A stretch of 59,507 nucleotides of DNA from DASRPD01 sp035646535 (GTDB taxonomy: Bacteria; Actinomycetota; Acidimicrobiia; IMCC26256; JANYLB01). The stretch's first letter is position 1, and every line of letters begins with the position of its first letter. Under the pieces are notes generated by a model. That model searched no databases. It was not told where the DNA came from and saw only the letters and a program-made list of their open reading frames with translations. This document shows positions 17,832 to 26,557 of the stretch, one piece after another. The stretch is taken from NCBI GenBank assembly GCA_035646535.1, contig DASRPD010000037.1, positions 1 through 59,507 on the forward strand. The letters are read 5' to 3'. The translations under genes and the position numbers were made by a program.

Positions 17832-19427
17832 ATGACCCCTGCTGACGCGTCCGGCACAACGGACCTCCCGCTCACGATCCCGGGCCTCGTTCGGCGCGCC
17901 GCCGAGGTCTTCGGTACCCAAGAGGGCTTCGTCGACGGCGACGTACGCCTGACCTTCGCCGAGCTCGCGGCCGAGATCGAGACCGCCGCTCGGGCCCTCG
18001 TCGGCCGCGGCGTCGAACCCGGTGACCGGGTCGCGATCTGGGCGCCCAACTGCTGGGAGTGGGCGGTCACCGCGCTTGCGTGTCACTCGGTCGGTGGCGT
18101 CGTGATCCCACTCAACACGCGGTTCAAGGGAGAAGAAGCCGCCCAGCTGATCCGGAGCGCCGGTGCACGGCTGCTGTTCACCGTCACCGATTTCCTCGAC
18201 ACCGATTACGTCGAGCTGTTGGACCGGGCCGACGCGGCCGGGCTCGTCGACGAGACCGTGATCCTGCGCGGCACCGTCCCGAAGACTTGCGTGTCGCTCG
18301 CCGAGCACCTCGCGAACGGGGAGCGGATCACCGCCGAGCAGGTACGCGACCGGGCCGACGCGGTGATGCCCGACGACCTGTGCGACATCGTCTTCACCTC
18401 AGGTACGACCGGGGCGCCGAAGGGCGCCATGCTCATGCACGGTCCGAGCATCCGCGCCTACGACGCGTGGTCCAGCGTCGTCGGGCTGCGCGCCGACGAC
18501 CGGTACCTGATCGTCAACCCGTTCTTCCACTGCTTCGGCCTCAAGGCGGGGCTCCTGGCGTGTCTCATCAAGGGCTCGACGATCGTGCCGCATCCGGTGT
18601 TCGACGTGCCCGCAGTGATGCGCCGCGTCGTCGAGGAGCGCATCACGATGCTGCCCGGGGCACCGGCGGTGTTCCAGACGATCCTGAACCACCCGGAGCT
18701 CGCGAGCTTCGACCTCTCGTCGTTGCGTCTGTCGGTGACGGGCGCGGCGACCATCCCCACCCAAATGATCATCGACATGCGCGAGATCCTCGGTTTCGAG
18801 ACCGTCGTCACCGGCTACGGGCTCACCGAGGCGCACGGCATCGCCACGATGTGCCGCCACACCGACGATCCCGAGACCATCGCGAGCACCTCCGGACGCC
18901 CGATTCCCGAGGTCGAGATACAGATCGTCGACGAGCAGGGCGCTGCGGTCACCGTCGGCGAGTCCGGTGAGGTCCTGGTGCGCGGCTACAACCTCATGGC
19001 CGGCTACCTCGACGACCCCGCCGCCACCGCCGAGGCGATCGACGTCGACGGCTGGCTCCACACCGGTGACGTCGGCGTGCTCGACGAGCGCGGGAACCTG
19101 CGCATCACCGACCGGATGAAGAACATGTTCATCGTCGGTGGGTTCAACGCGTATCCGGCCGAGATCGAACAGATCATGGACAGGTTGCCCACCGTCGCTC
19201 AGGTCGCGGTCGTGGGGATCCCCGACGACCGCCTCGGCGAGGTGGGCATGGCATTCGTGGTACCCACGACCGGCGCGGACGTCGACGCCGCCGAGATCAT
19301 CGCGTGGTGCCGGGAGCACATGGCGAACTACAAGGTGCCGAGGCGCGTCGAGATCGTCGAGGAGCTCGTGCTCAACGCTTCGGGCAAGGTCGACGTCCGG
19401 GCCATGCAGACAGCCAAGCGCGCCTGA
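17832..19427 (+). CDS. FadD3-like acyl-CoA ligase
   Basis: This 531-residue AMP-forming ligase carries the P-loop FTSGTTGAPKG at about 188-198. The region YLIVNPFFHCFGLKAGLLA and the A5 motif TGYGLTEAHG follow. The hinge is WLHTGDVGVLDERG and the C-terminus ends NASGKVDVR with the catalytic lysine. The central stretch is close to what I recall of mycobacterial FadD3, which activates the steroid side product HIP. Similar ligases act on other bicyclic or aromatic acids, so a steroid role is only a suggestion. It follows the NIPSNAP-like gene by 10 bp. Confidence 0.87.
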   Translation: MTPADASGTTDLPLTIPGLVRRAAEVFGTQEGFVDGDVRLTFAELAAEIETAARALVGRGVEPGDRVAIWAPNCWEWAVTALACHSVGGVVIPLNTRFKGEEAAQLIRSAGARLLFTVTDFLDTDYVELLDRADAAGLVDETVILRGTVPKTCVSLAEHLANGERITAEQVRDRADAVMPDDLCDIVFTSGTTGAPKGAMLMHGPSIRAYDAWSSVVGLRADDRYLIVNPFFHCFGLKAGLLACLIKGSTIVPHPVFDVPAVMRRVVEERITMLPGAPAVFQTILNHPELASFDLSSLRLSVTGAATIPTQMIIDMREILGFETVVTGYGLTEAHGIATMCRHTDDPETIASTSGRPIPEVEIQIVDEQGAAVTVGESGEVLVRGYNLMAGYLDDPAATAEAIDVDGWLHTGDVGVLDERGNLRITDRMKNMFIVGGFNAYPAEIEQIMDRLPTVAQVAVVGIPDDRLGEVGMAFVVPTTGADVDAAEIIAWCREHMANYKVPRRVEIVEELVLNASGKVDVRAMQTAKRA

Positions 19428-19479
19428 ACCGGAAGCGACGACCCCTGACCCCCCGGACGGTGGGGCGGTCGGGCGCCCC

Positions 19480-20214
19480 TCAGCTGCCGAACGCGTCGAG
19501 CGCGCCACGGGTGGCGTCGCTTCCCAACAGGGCCGCGAACGCGGCGTCCTCGCGGGCTCGGGCCGCGGTCACGGCGGGCTCGATCGCGGCGAGCATCGTC
19601 TGCTTGATCGCCCGCAACGACCCCAACGGCGCGGCCCCGATCGTCGCCGCGAGCTCGAGCGCGCGGGACACGACCTCGCCGTCGGGACATTCGGCGAACG
19701 CGATGCCGAACTCCACGGCCTCCGCGGCACTCAACCACGGGCTCGTGAACAAGACGTAGGCGGCGCGTTGCCAACCCATGCGCGCCGGGAACAGGTAGCT
19801 GCTGGCGGCCTCGGGGGCGACGCCGAGCTCCGCGAAGGGCGTGCGCAGCCGCGCGCTCGTGGCGACGAGCACGAGATCGCAGTGCGCGAGCATCGTGAAC
19901 CCGATCCCGACGGCCACGCCGTTCACCGCCGCGACCAAAGGCTTGTCGAACCGACCGAGCGCGTCGAGGAAGTCGGGGAACCCCGACTCCGTTGACTCCC
20001 CGGCAGCCAGGCGGGCCATCTCCTCGAGGTCCTGGCCGGCCGAGAAGGCGGGCGGGGTACCGGTGATCACGACAACATGCACCGCGTCATCGGCCCGAGC
20101 GTCGTCGAGCGCGCCCGCCGCAGCTCGATACAGGGCCGTGTCGAACGCATTGCGCGCCTGCGGGCGGTCGAGGGTGACCAAGCGCGTCGCGCCGTGTTCG
20201 TCGATGCGGATCAC
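19480..20214 (-). CDS. enoyl-CoA hydratase/isomerase family protein
   Basis: This is a 244-residue crotonase-fold protein. LDRPQARNAFDTALY opens it, FSAGQDLEEMA forms the substrate loop, and AAVNGVAVGIGFTMLAHCDLV is the oxyanion-hole strand. FAELGVAPEAASSYLFPARMG replaces the hydratase second-glutamate region, closer to isomerase or ECI-type members. GTG 20214 gives the family N-terminus; GTG 20223 is possible and no clear ribosome site favours either. It is convergent with the FadD3-like ligase and divergent from the small NDH-2-tail gene 58 bp away. Confidence 0.83.
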   Translation of the reverse strand: MIRIDEHGATRLVTLDRPQARNAFDTALYRAAAGALDDARADDAVHVVVITGTPPAFSAGQDLEEMARLAAGESTESGFPDFLDALGRFDKPLVAAVNGVAVGIGFTMLAHCDLVLVATSARLRTPFAELGVAPEAASSYLFPARMGWQRAAYVLFTSPWLSAAEAVEFGIAFAECPDGEVVSRALELAATIGAAPLGSLRAIKQTMLAAIEPAVTAARAREDAAFAALLGSDATRGALDAFGS

Positions 20215-20272
20215 GCCGGGCACGCTACCCGGGCACGGTCGATCGGGGCGCGGCTCGAATAGGTTGGCGGTC

Positions 20273-20473
20273 ATGCAGCCGACGAGGGTGACCGTCACCG
20301 AGCTACCGGGTGGCCTCCACTTCGGTGGGACCCTCGGCTGGTTGAGCTGGCTCGCCCTCCTCCGCGCGTACCTCGTGGGGTTCCGCAACCGCGCGGTCGT
20401 CTTCGTGAAGCGGGGGTGGATGTACCTGCGCTTGGACCGCGCCAACCGCGTGATCGTCGAGGAGCCCGATTGA
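20273..20473 (+). CDS. 66-residue protein resembling the C-terminal tail of type II NADH dehydrogenase
   Basis: A complete small frame runs from ATG 20273 to TGA. The segment GTLGWLSWLALLRAYLVGFR, followed by NR, then W-x-YL-x-x-DR-x-N-R-V-I, closely matches the conserved membrane-anchoring C-terminus of NDH-2 (Ndh) enzymes. The catalytic FAD/NADH domains are absent; the sequence upstream in this frame is the opposite strand of a crotonase gene. It could be a stand-alone membrane anchor or a relic. Its stop overlaps the TTG start of the GH20 gene (TTGA), which argues that it is translated. Confidence 0.6.
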   Translation: MQPTRVTVTELPGGLHFGGTLGWLSWLALLRAYLVGFRNRAVVFVKRGWMYLRLDRANRVIVEEPD

Positions 20474-22179
20474 ACCTGCTCCCCGTGCCGCGCCACGTCG
20501 AGCTCACGGGCACGACCGTCGCAAGCTCGCCCACCGACCCCGAGGTCAGCCGCGACGCCACGCTTCCGGCGGATGGCTACGAGCTCTCGTTCGGCAGTGA
20601 CGGCCGGGTCACGATCGCCGCGGCCGACGCCGCCGGGGAGTTCTACGCGCGGGCGACACTCGGCCAGCTCGATGCGCTCGGTGATCGGCCCGTCGGCACG
20701 ATTCGGGATTGGCCGGACCTGGCGGTGCGCGGCGTCATGGTGGACTGCTCACGCGACAAGGTTCCGACGCTGTCGACGTTGTTCGATCTCATCGATCGGC
20801 TCGCGTCCTGGAAGATCAACCATGTCGAGCTGTACCTCGAGCACACCTTCGCCTACCGGAACCACGAGGTCGTCTGGCGCGACGCGAGCCCTTTCACGGC
20901 GACGGACATCCGCGAGCTCGACGAGTTCTGCCGCGCCCGCCACGTCGAGCTCACGCCGAACCAGAACTGTCTGGGCCACATGCGCCGCTGGCTCAGCCAC
21001 GACCGGTACCGCCCGCTCGCCCTCGGGCCACCTCCGGGCGAAGCACCCCGCCCCGTGCCGACGACGATCGACCCCGCGAACCCGGCGTCGCTCGCGCTGG
21101 TGCGCGAGCTGTTGGCCGAGCTGCTCGCGAGCTTCTCGAGCCGGCGCGTCCACGTCGGACTCGACGAGCCCTGGGAGCTCGGAGGCGAGCGTTTCGACGA
21201 CTATCTCGGCTGGCTGCACGCGCTGCGCGACCTCCCCGAGCTGGAAGGCCGCGAGATGCTCGTCTGGGGCGACATCCTCGCCGAGAACGCCGATCGGATC
21301 GCGCAACTACCCGACGGCGTCACGACGTGTGAGTGGGGCTACGAGGGAACCCACCCCTTCGCGGCGCGCACCGCGGCCTACGCCGAAGCCGACAAGCCGT
21401 TCTGGGTGGCGCCGGGCACGTCGGCCTGGTGCACGCTCGTCGGCCGGGTCACCAACATGCGCGCCAACGTGGCCGGCGCGGCAGACGCGGCCGCCGAGCA
21501 CGGCGGGGTCGGGCTGTTGACCACCGACTGGGGAGATCTCGGCCACCTCCAGTACCTCCCGGTGAGCGACCCAGGTCTCGCGTACGCCGCCGCGATGGCG
21601 TGGTGTCGCGACACGAATCGCGAACTCGACCTCGCCGCCGCGTTGAGCGCGCACTGCTACGACGACCCGACCGGGCGCCTGGCCGACGCGCTCCTCGCCC
21701 TCGGTGACGTCCACCGCGCCATCACCCCACAAGCCCCGAACATCTCCGCGCTCATCGCGCCGCTCTACTGGCCACAGCTGCACCTCGGCCGCGGGTTCCT
21801 CGGCGGTTTCGACATCGCCGAGCTCGACCGGGTCGACGAGATCGTCGACCACGCCGTCACCGACGTGGCCGCCGCCACCCCCCGGCGACCCGACGGCGAT
21901 CTCCTGGCCGACGAGCTGGCCAACGGCGCGGCACTCGTGTCGCTCGTCGCGCGCGACGAACGCGCCCGCCTCGAAGGCGACGGCACCCTCCCGTCGGTGC
22001 CCCAACCCGTACGGGACGCGCTCGCCGAGGAGTTGCGCCCGCTCATCGACCGCCACCGCGAGCTGTGGCTCGCCCGAAACCGACGGGGCGGCCTCGACGA
22101 CAGCGCCGCGTGGCTCGAGCACCTGGCCGCCTGCTACGCGACCGGCGAGACGCCCAACGACTGGGGCGCCTGGACCTGA
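20470..22179 (+). CDS. GH20 family beta-N-acetylhexosaminidase-like glycoside hydrolase
   Basis: This is a 569-residue protein. The N-terminal domain (LLPVPRHVELTG ... DGYELSF) has the GH20b alpha/beta fold. The barrel starts at WPDLAVRGVMVDCSRDKVP. HVGLDEPWELG holds the D-E pair that orients and protonates the N-acetyl substrate in GH20. C-terminal tryptophans (TCEWGYEG, TTDWGDLG) resemble the sugar-binding wall. No signal peptide is visible, so it is probably cytoplasmic. TTG 20470 overlaps the preceding stop; no ATG or GTG gives the full first domain, apart from a longer frame across the small gene. Confidence 0.8.
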   Translation: MNLLPVPRHVELTGTTVASSPTDPEVSRDATLPADGYELSFGSDGRVTIAAADAAGEFYARATLGQLDALGDRPVGTIRDWPDLAVRGVMVDCSRDKVPTLSTLFDLIDRLASWKINHVELYLEHTFAYRNHEVVWRDASPFTATDIRELDEFCRARHVELTPNQNCLGHMRRWLSHDRYRPLALGPPPGEAPRPVPTTIDPANPASLALVRELLAELLASFSSRRVHVGLDEPWELGGERFDDYLGWLHALRDLPELEGREMLVWGDILAENADRIAQLPDGVTTCEWGYEGTHPFAARTAAYAEADKPFWVAPGTSAWCTLVGRVTNMRANVAGAADAAAEHGGVGLLTTDWGDLGHLQYLPVSDPGLAYAAAMAWCRDTNRELDLAAALSAHCYDDPTGRLADALLALGDVHRAITPQAPNISALIAPLYWPQLHLGRGFLGGFDIAELDRVDEIVDHAVTDVAAATPRRPDGDLLADELANGAALVSLVARDERARLEGDGTLPSVPQPVRDALAEELRPLIDRHRELWLARNRRGGLDDSAAWLEHLAACYATGETPNDWGAWT

Positions 22180-22216
22180 GCCCCTTCGCCGGCTGCAGCG
22201 CCCCCGGCCACGTCGC

Positions 22217-23380
22217 TCAGATGGCGCCGTCGGCCCGGAGGGACTCGACCTGTTCGGTGGTGAACCCAGCAGCGGCGAGCACGGCATCGGTGTGCTCGCC
22301 GAGCTCGGGCGGTGGCGCGGTGGCGCGCGTTCCCTCAGCCGCGGACTCGAGGTCGAACCGCAGCGGATTGGCAAGCACCCGGATGTCGGTTCCATCGAGG
22401 GTCACGAGGCCTTCTCGGGCCGTCACGTGTTCATCATCGACAAGATCGTCGGCGGTGTTGACCGGCCCGACGCCTCCCGCCAGGCCCGGCGCGCGCGTCC
22501 AGTAGGCGGCGGGCTGGGTAGCGAACACCTCGGCCAGGCGCACGCGCGTCGCGTCCTCGTCCACACCGAGCCGGTAGTCGGCAAGATCGGGCACCTCCAG
22601 CGCCTTGCACAGCGCCGACCACGGCTTGGGCTCGGTCGCGGCGAGGGTGATGAGCTTGCCGTCGGCACAGCGATAGACGCCCCGCGCGGCGAGGGACGGC
22701 CACACCGGACCCGGCGCCGACGCCGCCCGAGCGACGTTCTCCGACAACAGCCACATGGCGGAATCGACCATGCTGGCATCGACCTTCGCGCCCACACCGG
22801 TGCGGTCCCGCTCGGCAACCGCAGCGAGGATGCCCGTCACCGACATCAGCGCGGCAACGGGCACTGACACCACCACGTCGGTCACGGGTGGCATGCCGTC
22901 GACCTCCAGCTCGGACAACAGGCCCGAATAGCCCAGGTACGTGATGTCGTGGCCAGGCTGATCCTGATGCGGGCCATCGGGACCGAAGCCCGTGATGGAG
23001 CACCATATGAGGCGGGGATTCTCCTCGCGCATGGCTTGGTAGCCCAAGCCGGATCGGTCCAGCACACCGGGCTTGTTGGAGTCGATGACGACATCCACGT
23101 CGCGCACCAGCCCGCGCAGCACCTCCGCCGCCCGCGGGTGGCGAAGGTCGAGCTGCACCGAACGCTTTCCCCGGTTCAAGGCCATGTGCGCCGACAGGAA
23201 GTCACCCGGCGACACGAACCGCAGACCGTCACCCGTTCCCGGCACCTCGATCTTCACGACGTCGGCGCCGAGGTCGGCGAGCAACAAGCTGCACAGCGCC
23301 CCTGGATACAGGCGTGAGAGATCAAGCACTCGGAGATGTGACAGGGGTCCGGCGGCGTCGGGTGCGGCGGCCGACCTCAC
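22217..23380 (-). CDS. CaiB/BaiF-family CoA-transferase
   Basis: This 387-residue class III CoA-transferase moves CoA between organic acids. LRVLDLSRLYPGALCSLLLA and GADVVKIE are the N-terminal signature. NRGKRSVQLDLRHP and LIWCSITGFGPDGP are standard, and GHDITYLGYSG contains the expected catalytic aspartate. GTG 23380 overlaps the stop of the upstream SDR gene as GTGA, so the SDR and transferase are co-translated. The sequence resembles alpha-methylacyl-CoA racemase and formyl-CoA transferase groups equally, so either transfer or racemisation is possible. Confidence 0.87.
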   Translation of the reverse strand: MRSAAAPDAAGPLSHLRVLDLSRLYPGALCSLLLADLGADVVKIEVPGTGDGLRFVSPGDFLSAHMALNRGKRSVQLDLRHPRAAEVLRGLVRDVDVVIDSNKPGVLDRSGLGYQAMREENPRLIWCSITGFGPDGPHQDQPGHDITYLGYSGLLSELEVDGMPPVTDVVVSVPVAALMSVTGILAAVAERDRTGVGAKVDASMVDSAMWLLSENVARAASAPGPVWPSLAARGVYRCADGKLITLAATEPKPWSALCKALEVPDLADYRLGVDEDATRVRLAEVFATQPAAYWTRAPGLAGGVGPVNTADDLVDDEHVTAREGLVTLDGTDIRVLANPLRFDLESAAEGTRATAPPPELGEHTDAVLAAAGFTTEQVESLRADGAI

Positions 23381-24135
23381 AGCGCGTTGGTGTACCCGCC
23401 GTTGACCGGTAGCACCTGCCCGGTGATCCACTCACCGGCGTCCGACGCCAACAGGACCAGCATGCCGACGGGATCGGTCGGCCGACCCTGACGCTTGACC
23501 GCGTAGGACTTGAGCATCTTGTCGGCAAGGTCGTCGGGGAGCGGCCCGCGGTGCGCGTACGCCAGCGTGCCGAGGGCAATGGCATTCGAGGTGATCCCGT
23601 CGCGACCGACCTCGGCGGCAATCGATCGCATGAAGCCCGCTGCGGCCGCCTTGGCCGCGGCGTAGACGGCGACGCCACGCTCGCCTCGGCGAGCGGAATC
23701 GCTGACCATCGTGATGATTCGGCCCCATCCCTGCTCTCGCATCCGCGGCAGGGCCGAGTAGGTGCAGTTCATGACGCCGTAGACGTTGATATCGACGGGT
23801 CGGCGCCAGCTTGTCGGATCGGATTCGTCGAAGGGCACCGGCGGCCACTGAATCGCATCGGTGCCACCCGCGTTGTTCACGATGATGTCCGGACCGAACG
23901 CCCGAATCGCCGGGCCCGCGGCGTCGAGATCGGTCACATCGAAGACAACCGGCTCCGCGTCGCCGCCGGCCGCCCGAATCTCCTCGGAGACCGCTTCGGC
24001 CACGTCATCGACGAGGTCGTTCACCGCGACCGCCGCGCCCAGCGAGGCCAGAGCCAACGCGAACTCGCGCCCGGTGTGGCGACCTGCGCCGGTCACCAGC
24101 GCTCGACGGCCGGAGAGGTCGATTGCGTAGCTCAT
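23377..24135 (-). CDS. short-chain dehydrogenase/reductase
   Basis: This is a 252-residue Rossmann oxidoreductase. The nucleotide loop is TGAGRHTGREFAL, a variant of TGxxxGIG. NNAGG follows, then the catalytic serine in MVSDSARRG and Y-A-A-A-K. IALGTLAYAHRG and WITGQVLPVNGGY close the fold. ATG 24135 has AAGGTG six bases upstream. It is the first gene of a two-gene operon with the CaiB-type CoA-transferase, which suggests a CoA-linked hydroxy or keto acid as substrate. It diverges from another SDR gene across 182 bp. Confidence 0.87.
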   Translation of the reverse strand: MSYAIDLSGRRALVTGAGRHTGREFALALASLGAAVAVNDLVDDVAEAVSEEIRAAGGDAEPVVFDVTDLDAAGPAIRAFGPDIIVNNAGGTDAIQWPPVPFDESDPTSWRRPVDINVYGVMNCTYSALPRMREQGWGRIITMVSDSARRGERGVAVYAAAKAAAAGFMRSIAAEVGRDGITSNAIALGTLAYAHRGPLPDDLADKMLKSYAVKRQGRPTDPVGMLVLLASDAGEWITGQVLPVNGGYTNAL

Positions 24136-24317
24136 GCGGTCACCTTCGGTCACGCCGGGTGAGGTGGTGCGCGACGGTCGTCGCCTCAACCTCGTGGGGA
24201 TGGTCTAGTTGACGGGCGGCGCGGGGGTCACCTCCGCGGTGTTGGGTTCGGCGTGGAACACCGTGCCACCCCGGCGGGGAGGCGGCGGGTCCGGCACTCG
24301 CCGTAGAGTCCAGGTCC

Positions 24318-25103
24318 ATGCTCGAACGATTCCGAATCGACGGCCAGATCGCGATCGTCACCGGCGCGGGCCGCGGTATCGGCGCGGCAACGGCCCGCGC
24401 GCTCGCGGAGGCGGGCGCCGACGTCGTCCTCGCGGCACGCACCCGCGAACAGCTCGAAGTCGTCGCCGACGACGTGCGCGCCTTCGGTCGCCGGGCGCTC
24501 GTAGTTCCGACCGACGCCAACGACACCGACAATCTCATCGCGCTCGCGGCGAGAACCGTCGAGGAGCTCGGCGGCATCGACATCGTCGTGAACAATGCCG
24601 GTGGCACGGCGCCGCGACCGTTCCTCGATACGTCACCGGGCTACCTGGAGCGGTCGTTCCACTTCAACACCACCACCGCGTTCGTGCTCAGCCAAGCCGC
24701 GACTCCGCACCTTCTCGAACGCGGCGGCGGCGCGATCGTGAACATCTCGTCCGCGATCGGTCGCCTCACCGACCGGGGATTCCTCGCCTACGGCACCGCC
24801 AAAGCCGCGCTGAGCCACATGACGCGGCTCATGGCGTCGGACCTGGCCCCACGAATCCGGGTCAACGCGATCGCGGTGGGCTCGACCGCGACGAGCGCGC
24901 TCGAGACCGTGCTCACCAACGCCGCGCTGCGCAACGAGATGGAGAGCCGTACGCCGCTGCGTCGTCTCGGCGACCCGGCCGACATCGCCCTCGGCGTGCT
25001 CTATCTCGCCTCACCCGCGGGTGGGTTCATCACCGGCAAGATCCTCGAGATCGATGGCGGCCTCGAGGCACCCAACCTCGCGCTGGGTCTGGCCGACCTG
25101 TAG
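24318..25103 (+). CDS. short-chain dehydrogenase/reductase
   Basis: This 261-residue protein is a classical SDR. TGAGRGIGAATA is the cofactor loop and NNAGG follows. The catalytic residues are S in NISSAIGR and Y-x-x-x-K in AYGTAKAAL. The ending FITGKILEIDGGLEAP is typical. AARTREQLE after beta-2 suggests NADP(H) preference from the arginine. It is not the twin of the divergent SDR, as identities are limited to fold motifs. No strong Shine-Dalgarno is visible before ATG 24318. Its TAG abuts the stop of the opposite amidohydrolase gene with no base between. Confidence 0.87.
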   Translation: MLERFRIDGQIAIVTGAGRGIGAATARALAEAGADVVLAARTREQLEVVADDVRAFGRRALVVPTDANDTDNLIALAARTVEELGGIDIVVNNAGGTAPRPFLDTSPGYLERSFHFNTTTAFVLSQAATPHLLERGGGAIVNISSAIGRLTDRGFLAYGTAKAALSHMTRLMASDLAPRIRVNAIAVGSTATSALETVLTNAALRNEMESRTPLRRLGDPADIALGVLYLASPAGGFITGKILEIDGGLEAPNLALGLADL

Positions 25104-26333
25104 CTACCGGTAGAAGCCGGGGCTGAAGGCGTTCTTCGGGAGCTTGTCGAGCGGGACGGCGATCTCTTCGACCGTCGGGCCGTGCTCGGCCGCCAAGGGC
25201 GCGAGCGCTTCGAGGTCGAAGTCGTACACGTCGGCGATCGTGCCCGAGAAGACCTGCGTCAGCTCGGCCGGGGTCCATTCGTGGAACGCGCGGCGCATGA
25301 GCTCACGCGAGTGCGGCGAGCTGCCCTCGTTGTGCGGGTAGTCACTCCCCCACATCACCTTGTCCAGACCGAGCTTCTTCATCGCGCGGGCGTCATGCTC
25401 ACCGGGGAAGCTCACGCCGACCCACACGTTGCGCTGGAAGTACTCCGACGGCTTCAAGGGGAGCAGCTGATCGTTCTTGAGGTTCATCTCGCCGATGCGA
25501 CCCGATGCCATCTGCATGTGGATGCCGTCCAGCTGACGCAGCAGCGGCGGGAGCCAGTCGCAGCCCTGTTCGGTGAGCACGAGCCTGAGATCGGGGAAGC
25601 GTTCGAACACGCCGCTCATCACGAGCTGCCAGAACACCCGGTGCGCGTACCACGGCGTCTCGATCATCCACTGCACGGTGGACGACGGGTGCGTGCCGTA
25701 GTCGGGCATGCCGCTGCCACCGGTGTGGTGGCTGATGATGACGCCGAGCTCCTGACACACCGCCCAGAGCGGGTCGTAGGCATCGGAGTAGTAGGGCGGT
25801 AGGTCCGAGTCGTCGGGGATCCCGGGGATCATGAGACCGCCGCGCAGTCCCTGAGCGTGCGCCCAGCGCACCTCGGTGATCGCGGCGTCGATGTCGTTGA
25901 GGAAGACCTGGAACACGCCGGCGCGACGCTTCGGGTACCGTCCACAGAAGTCGGCGAGCCACCGGTTGTGGGCACGGATCCCGGCCCACCGGAGCCGATA
26001 GTCCTCGGCATCGACCGGCGGACGTGCGATCACGACGCCGGTCGGGAAGAACGGCGGCACCGTGTTCGGGAAGGTGACCTCCCCGACCTGACCGTCCTTC
26101 TCGAGGTCGGAGATGCGGCGCTCATCGTCCCAGTTGCGCGAGCGACCGTCATCCTGGAGATCGCGGAACGGGTTCTTGTACTTGCCCCGCCACGCGTCGA
26201 ACGTCTCGTGGAACTCCGACTCGAGGTACTCGCGGTACTGCACGTGCGAACCGCCGGCGTGACAGTCGGCGGAGACCACGAGGTAGCGGTCGGACACGAT
26301 GCCGGGCGCGGTCGCGGTATCGGTAGCCGTCAT
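25104..26333 (-). CDS. amidohydrolase (amidohydro-rel, ACMSD-like) family protein
   Basis: This is a 409-residue TIM-barrel metal enzyme. The N-terminal metal site is unusual: VVSADCHAGG in place of D-x-H-x-H. ISHHTGGSG and LTEQGCDW follow, and KVMWGSDYPHNEG supplies the conserved late aspartate. This group includes decarboxylases and hydrolases such as ACMSD-like enzymes; the substrate is open. ATG 26333 is preferred to ATG 26351 because AGGAG sits seven bases upstream. Another, shorter amidohydrolase is divergently encoded at 26558, so the pair may process related compounds. Confidence 0.83.
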   Translation of the reverse strand: MTATDTATAPGIVSDRYLVVSADCHAGGSHVQYREYLESEFHETFDAWRGKYKNPFRDLQDDGRSRNWDDERRISDLEKDGQVGEVTFPNTVPPFFPTGVVIARPPVDAEDYRLRWAGIRAHNRWLADFCGRYPKRRAGVFQVFLNDIDAAITEVRWAHAQGLRGGLMIPGIPDDSDLPPYYSDAYDPLWAVCQELGVIISHHTGGSGMPDYGTHPSSTVQWMIETPWYAHRVFWQLVMSGVFERFPDLRLVLTEQGCDWLPPLLRQLDGIHMQMASGRIGEMNLKNDQLLPLKPSEYFQRNVWVGVSFPGEHDARAMKKLGLDKVMWGSDYPHNEGSSPHSRELMRRAFHEWTPAELTQVFSGTIADVYDFDLEALAPLAAEHGPTVEEIAVPLDKLPKNAFSPGFYR

Positions 26334-26451
26334 CTGCTGGCTCCTCATCATCGAAGCAACACGCCGAAAGCAATCCTTGCGGCGTCGACAAACCTGACAC
26401 TACCGTCACCTCGCCCACCCCGACACACCAACCCTCCTGCGCCCAAGCCCC

Positions 26452-26557
26452 TGACCAACCGCACCACCCGAGCGAGCGGAACCAATACTGGATGTGGAGC
26501 GAGCTCCGGTCACACCCGTGACCACCCGCACCACCCGAGCGAGCGGAACCAATACTG
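26452..26557. repeat. 39-bp direct repeat, two copies, ahead of the amidohydrolase gene
   Basis: Copies at 26452-26490 and 26519-26557 differ at one base and are 67 bp apart. Both end in GAGCGGAACCAATACTG. The second ends exactly at the ATG of the amidohydrolase gene, so its leader has been duplicated. Neither copy contains a good ribosome-binding site. The region is the divergent promoter of the two amidohydrolase genes. Confidence 0.85.
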
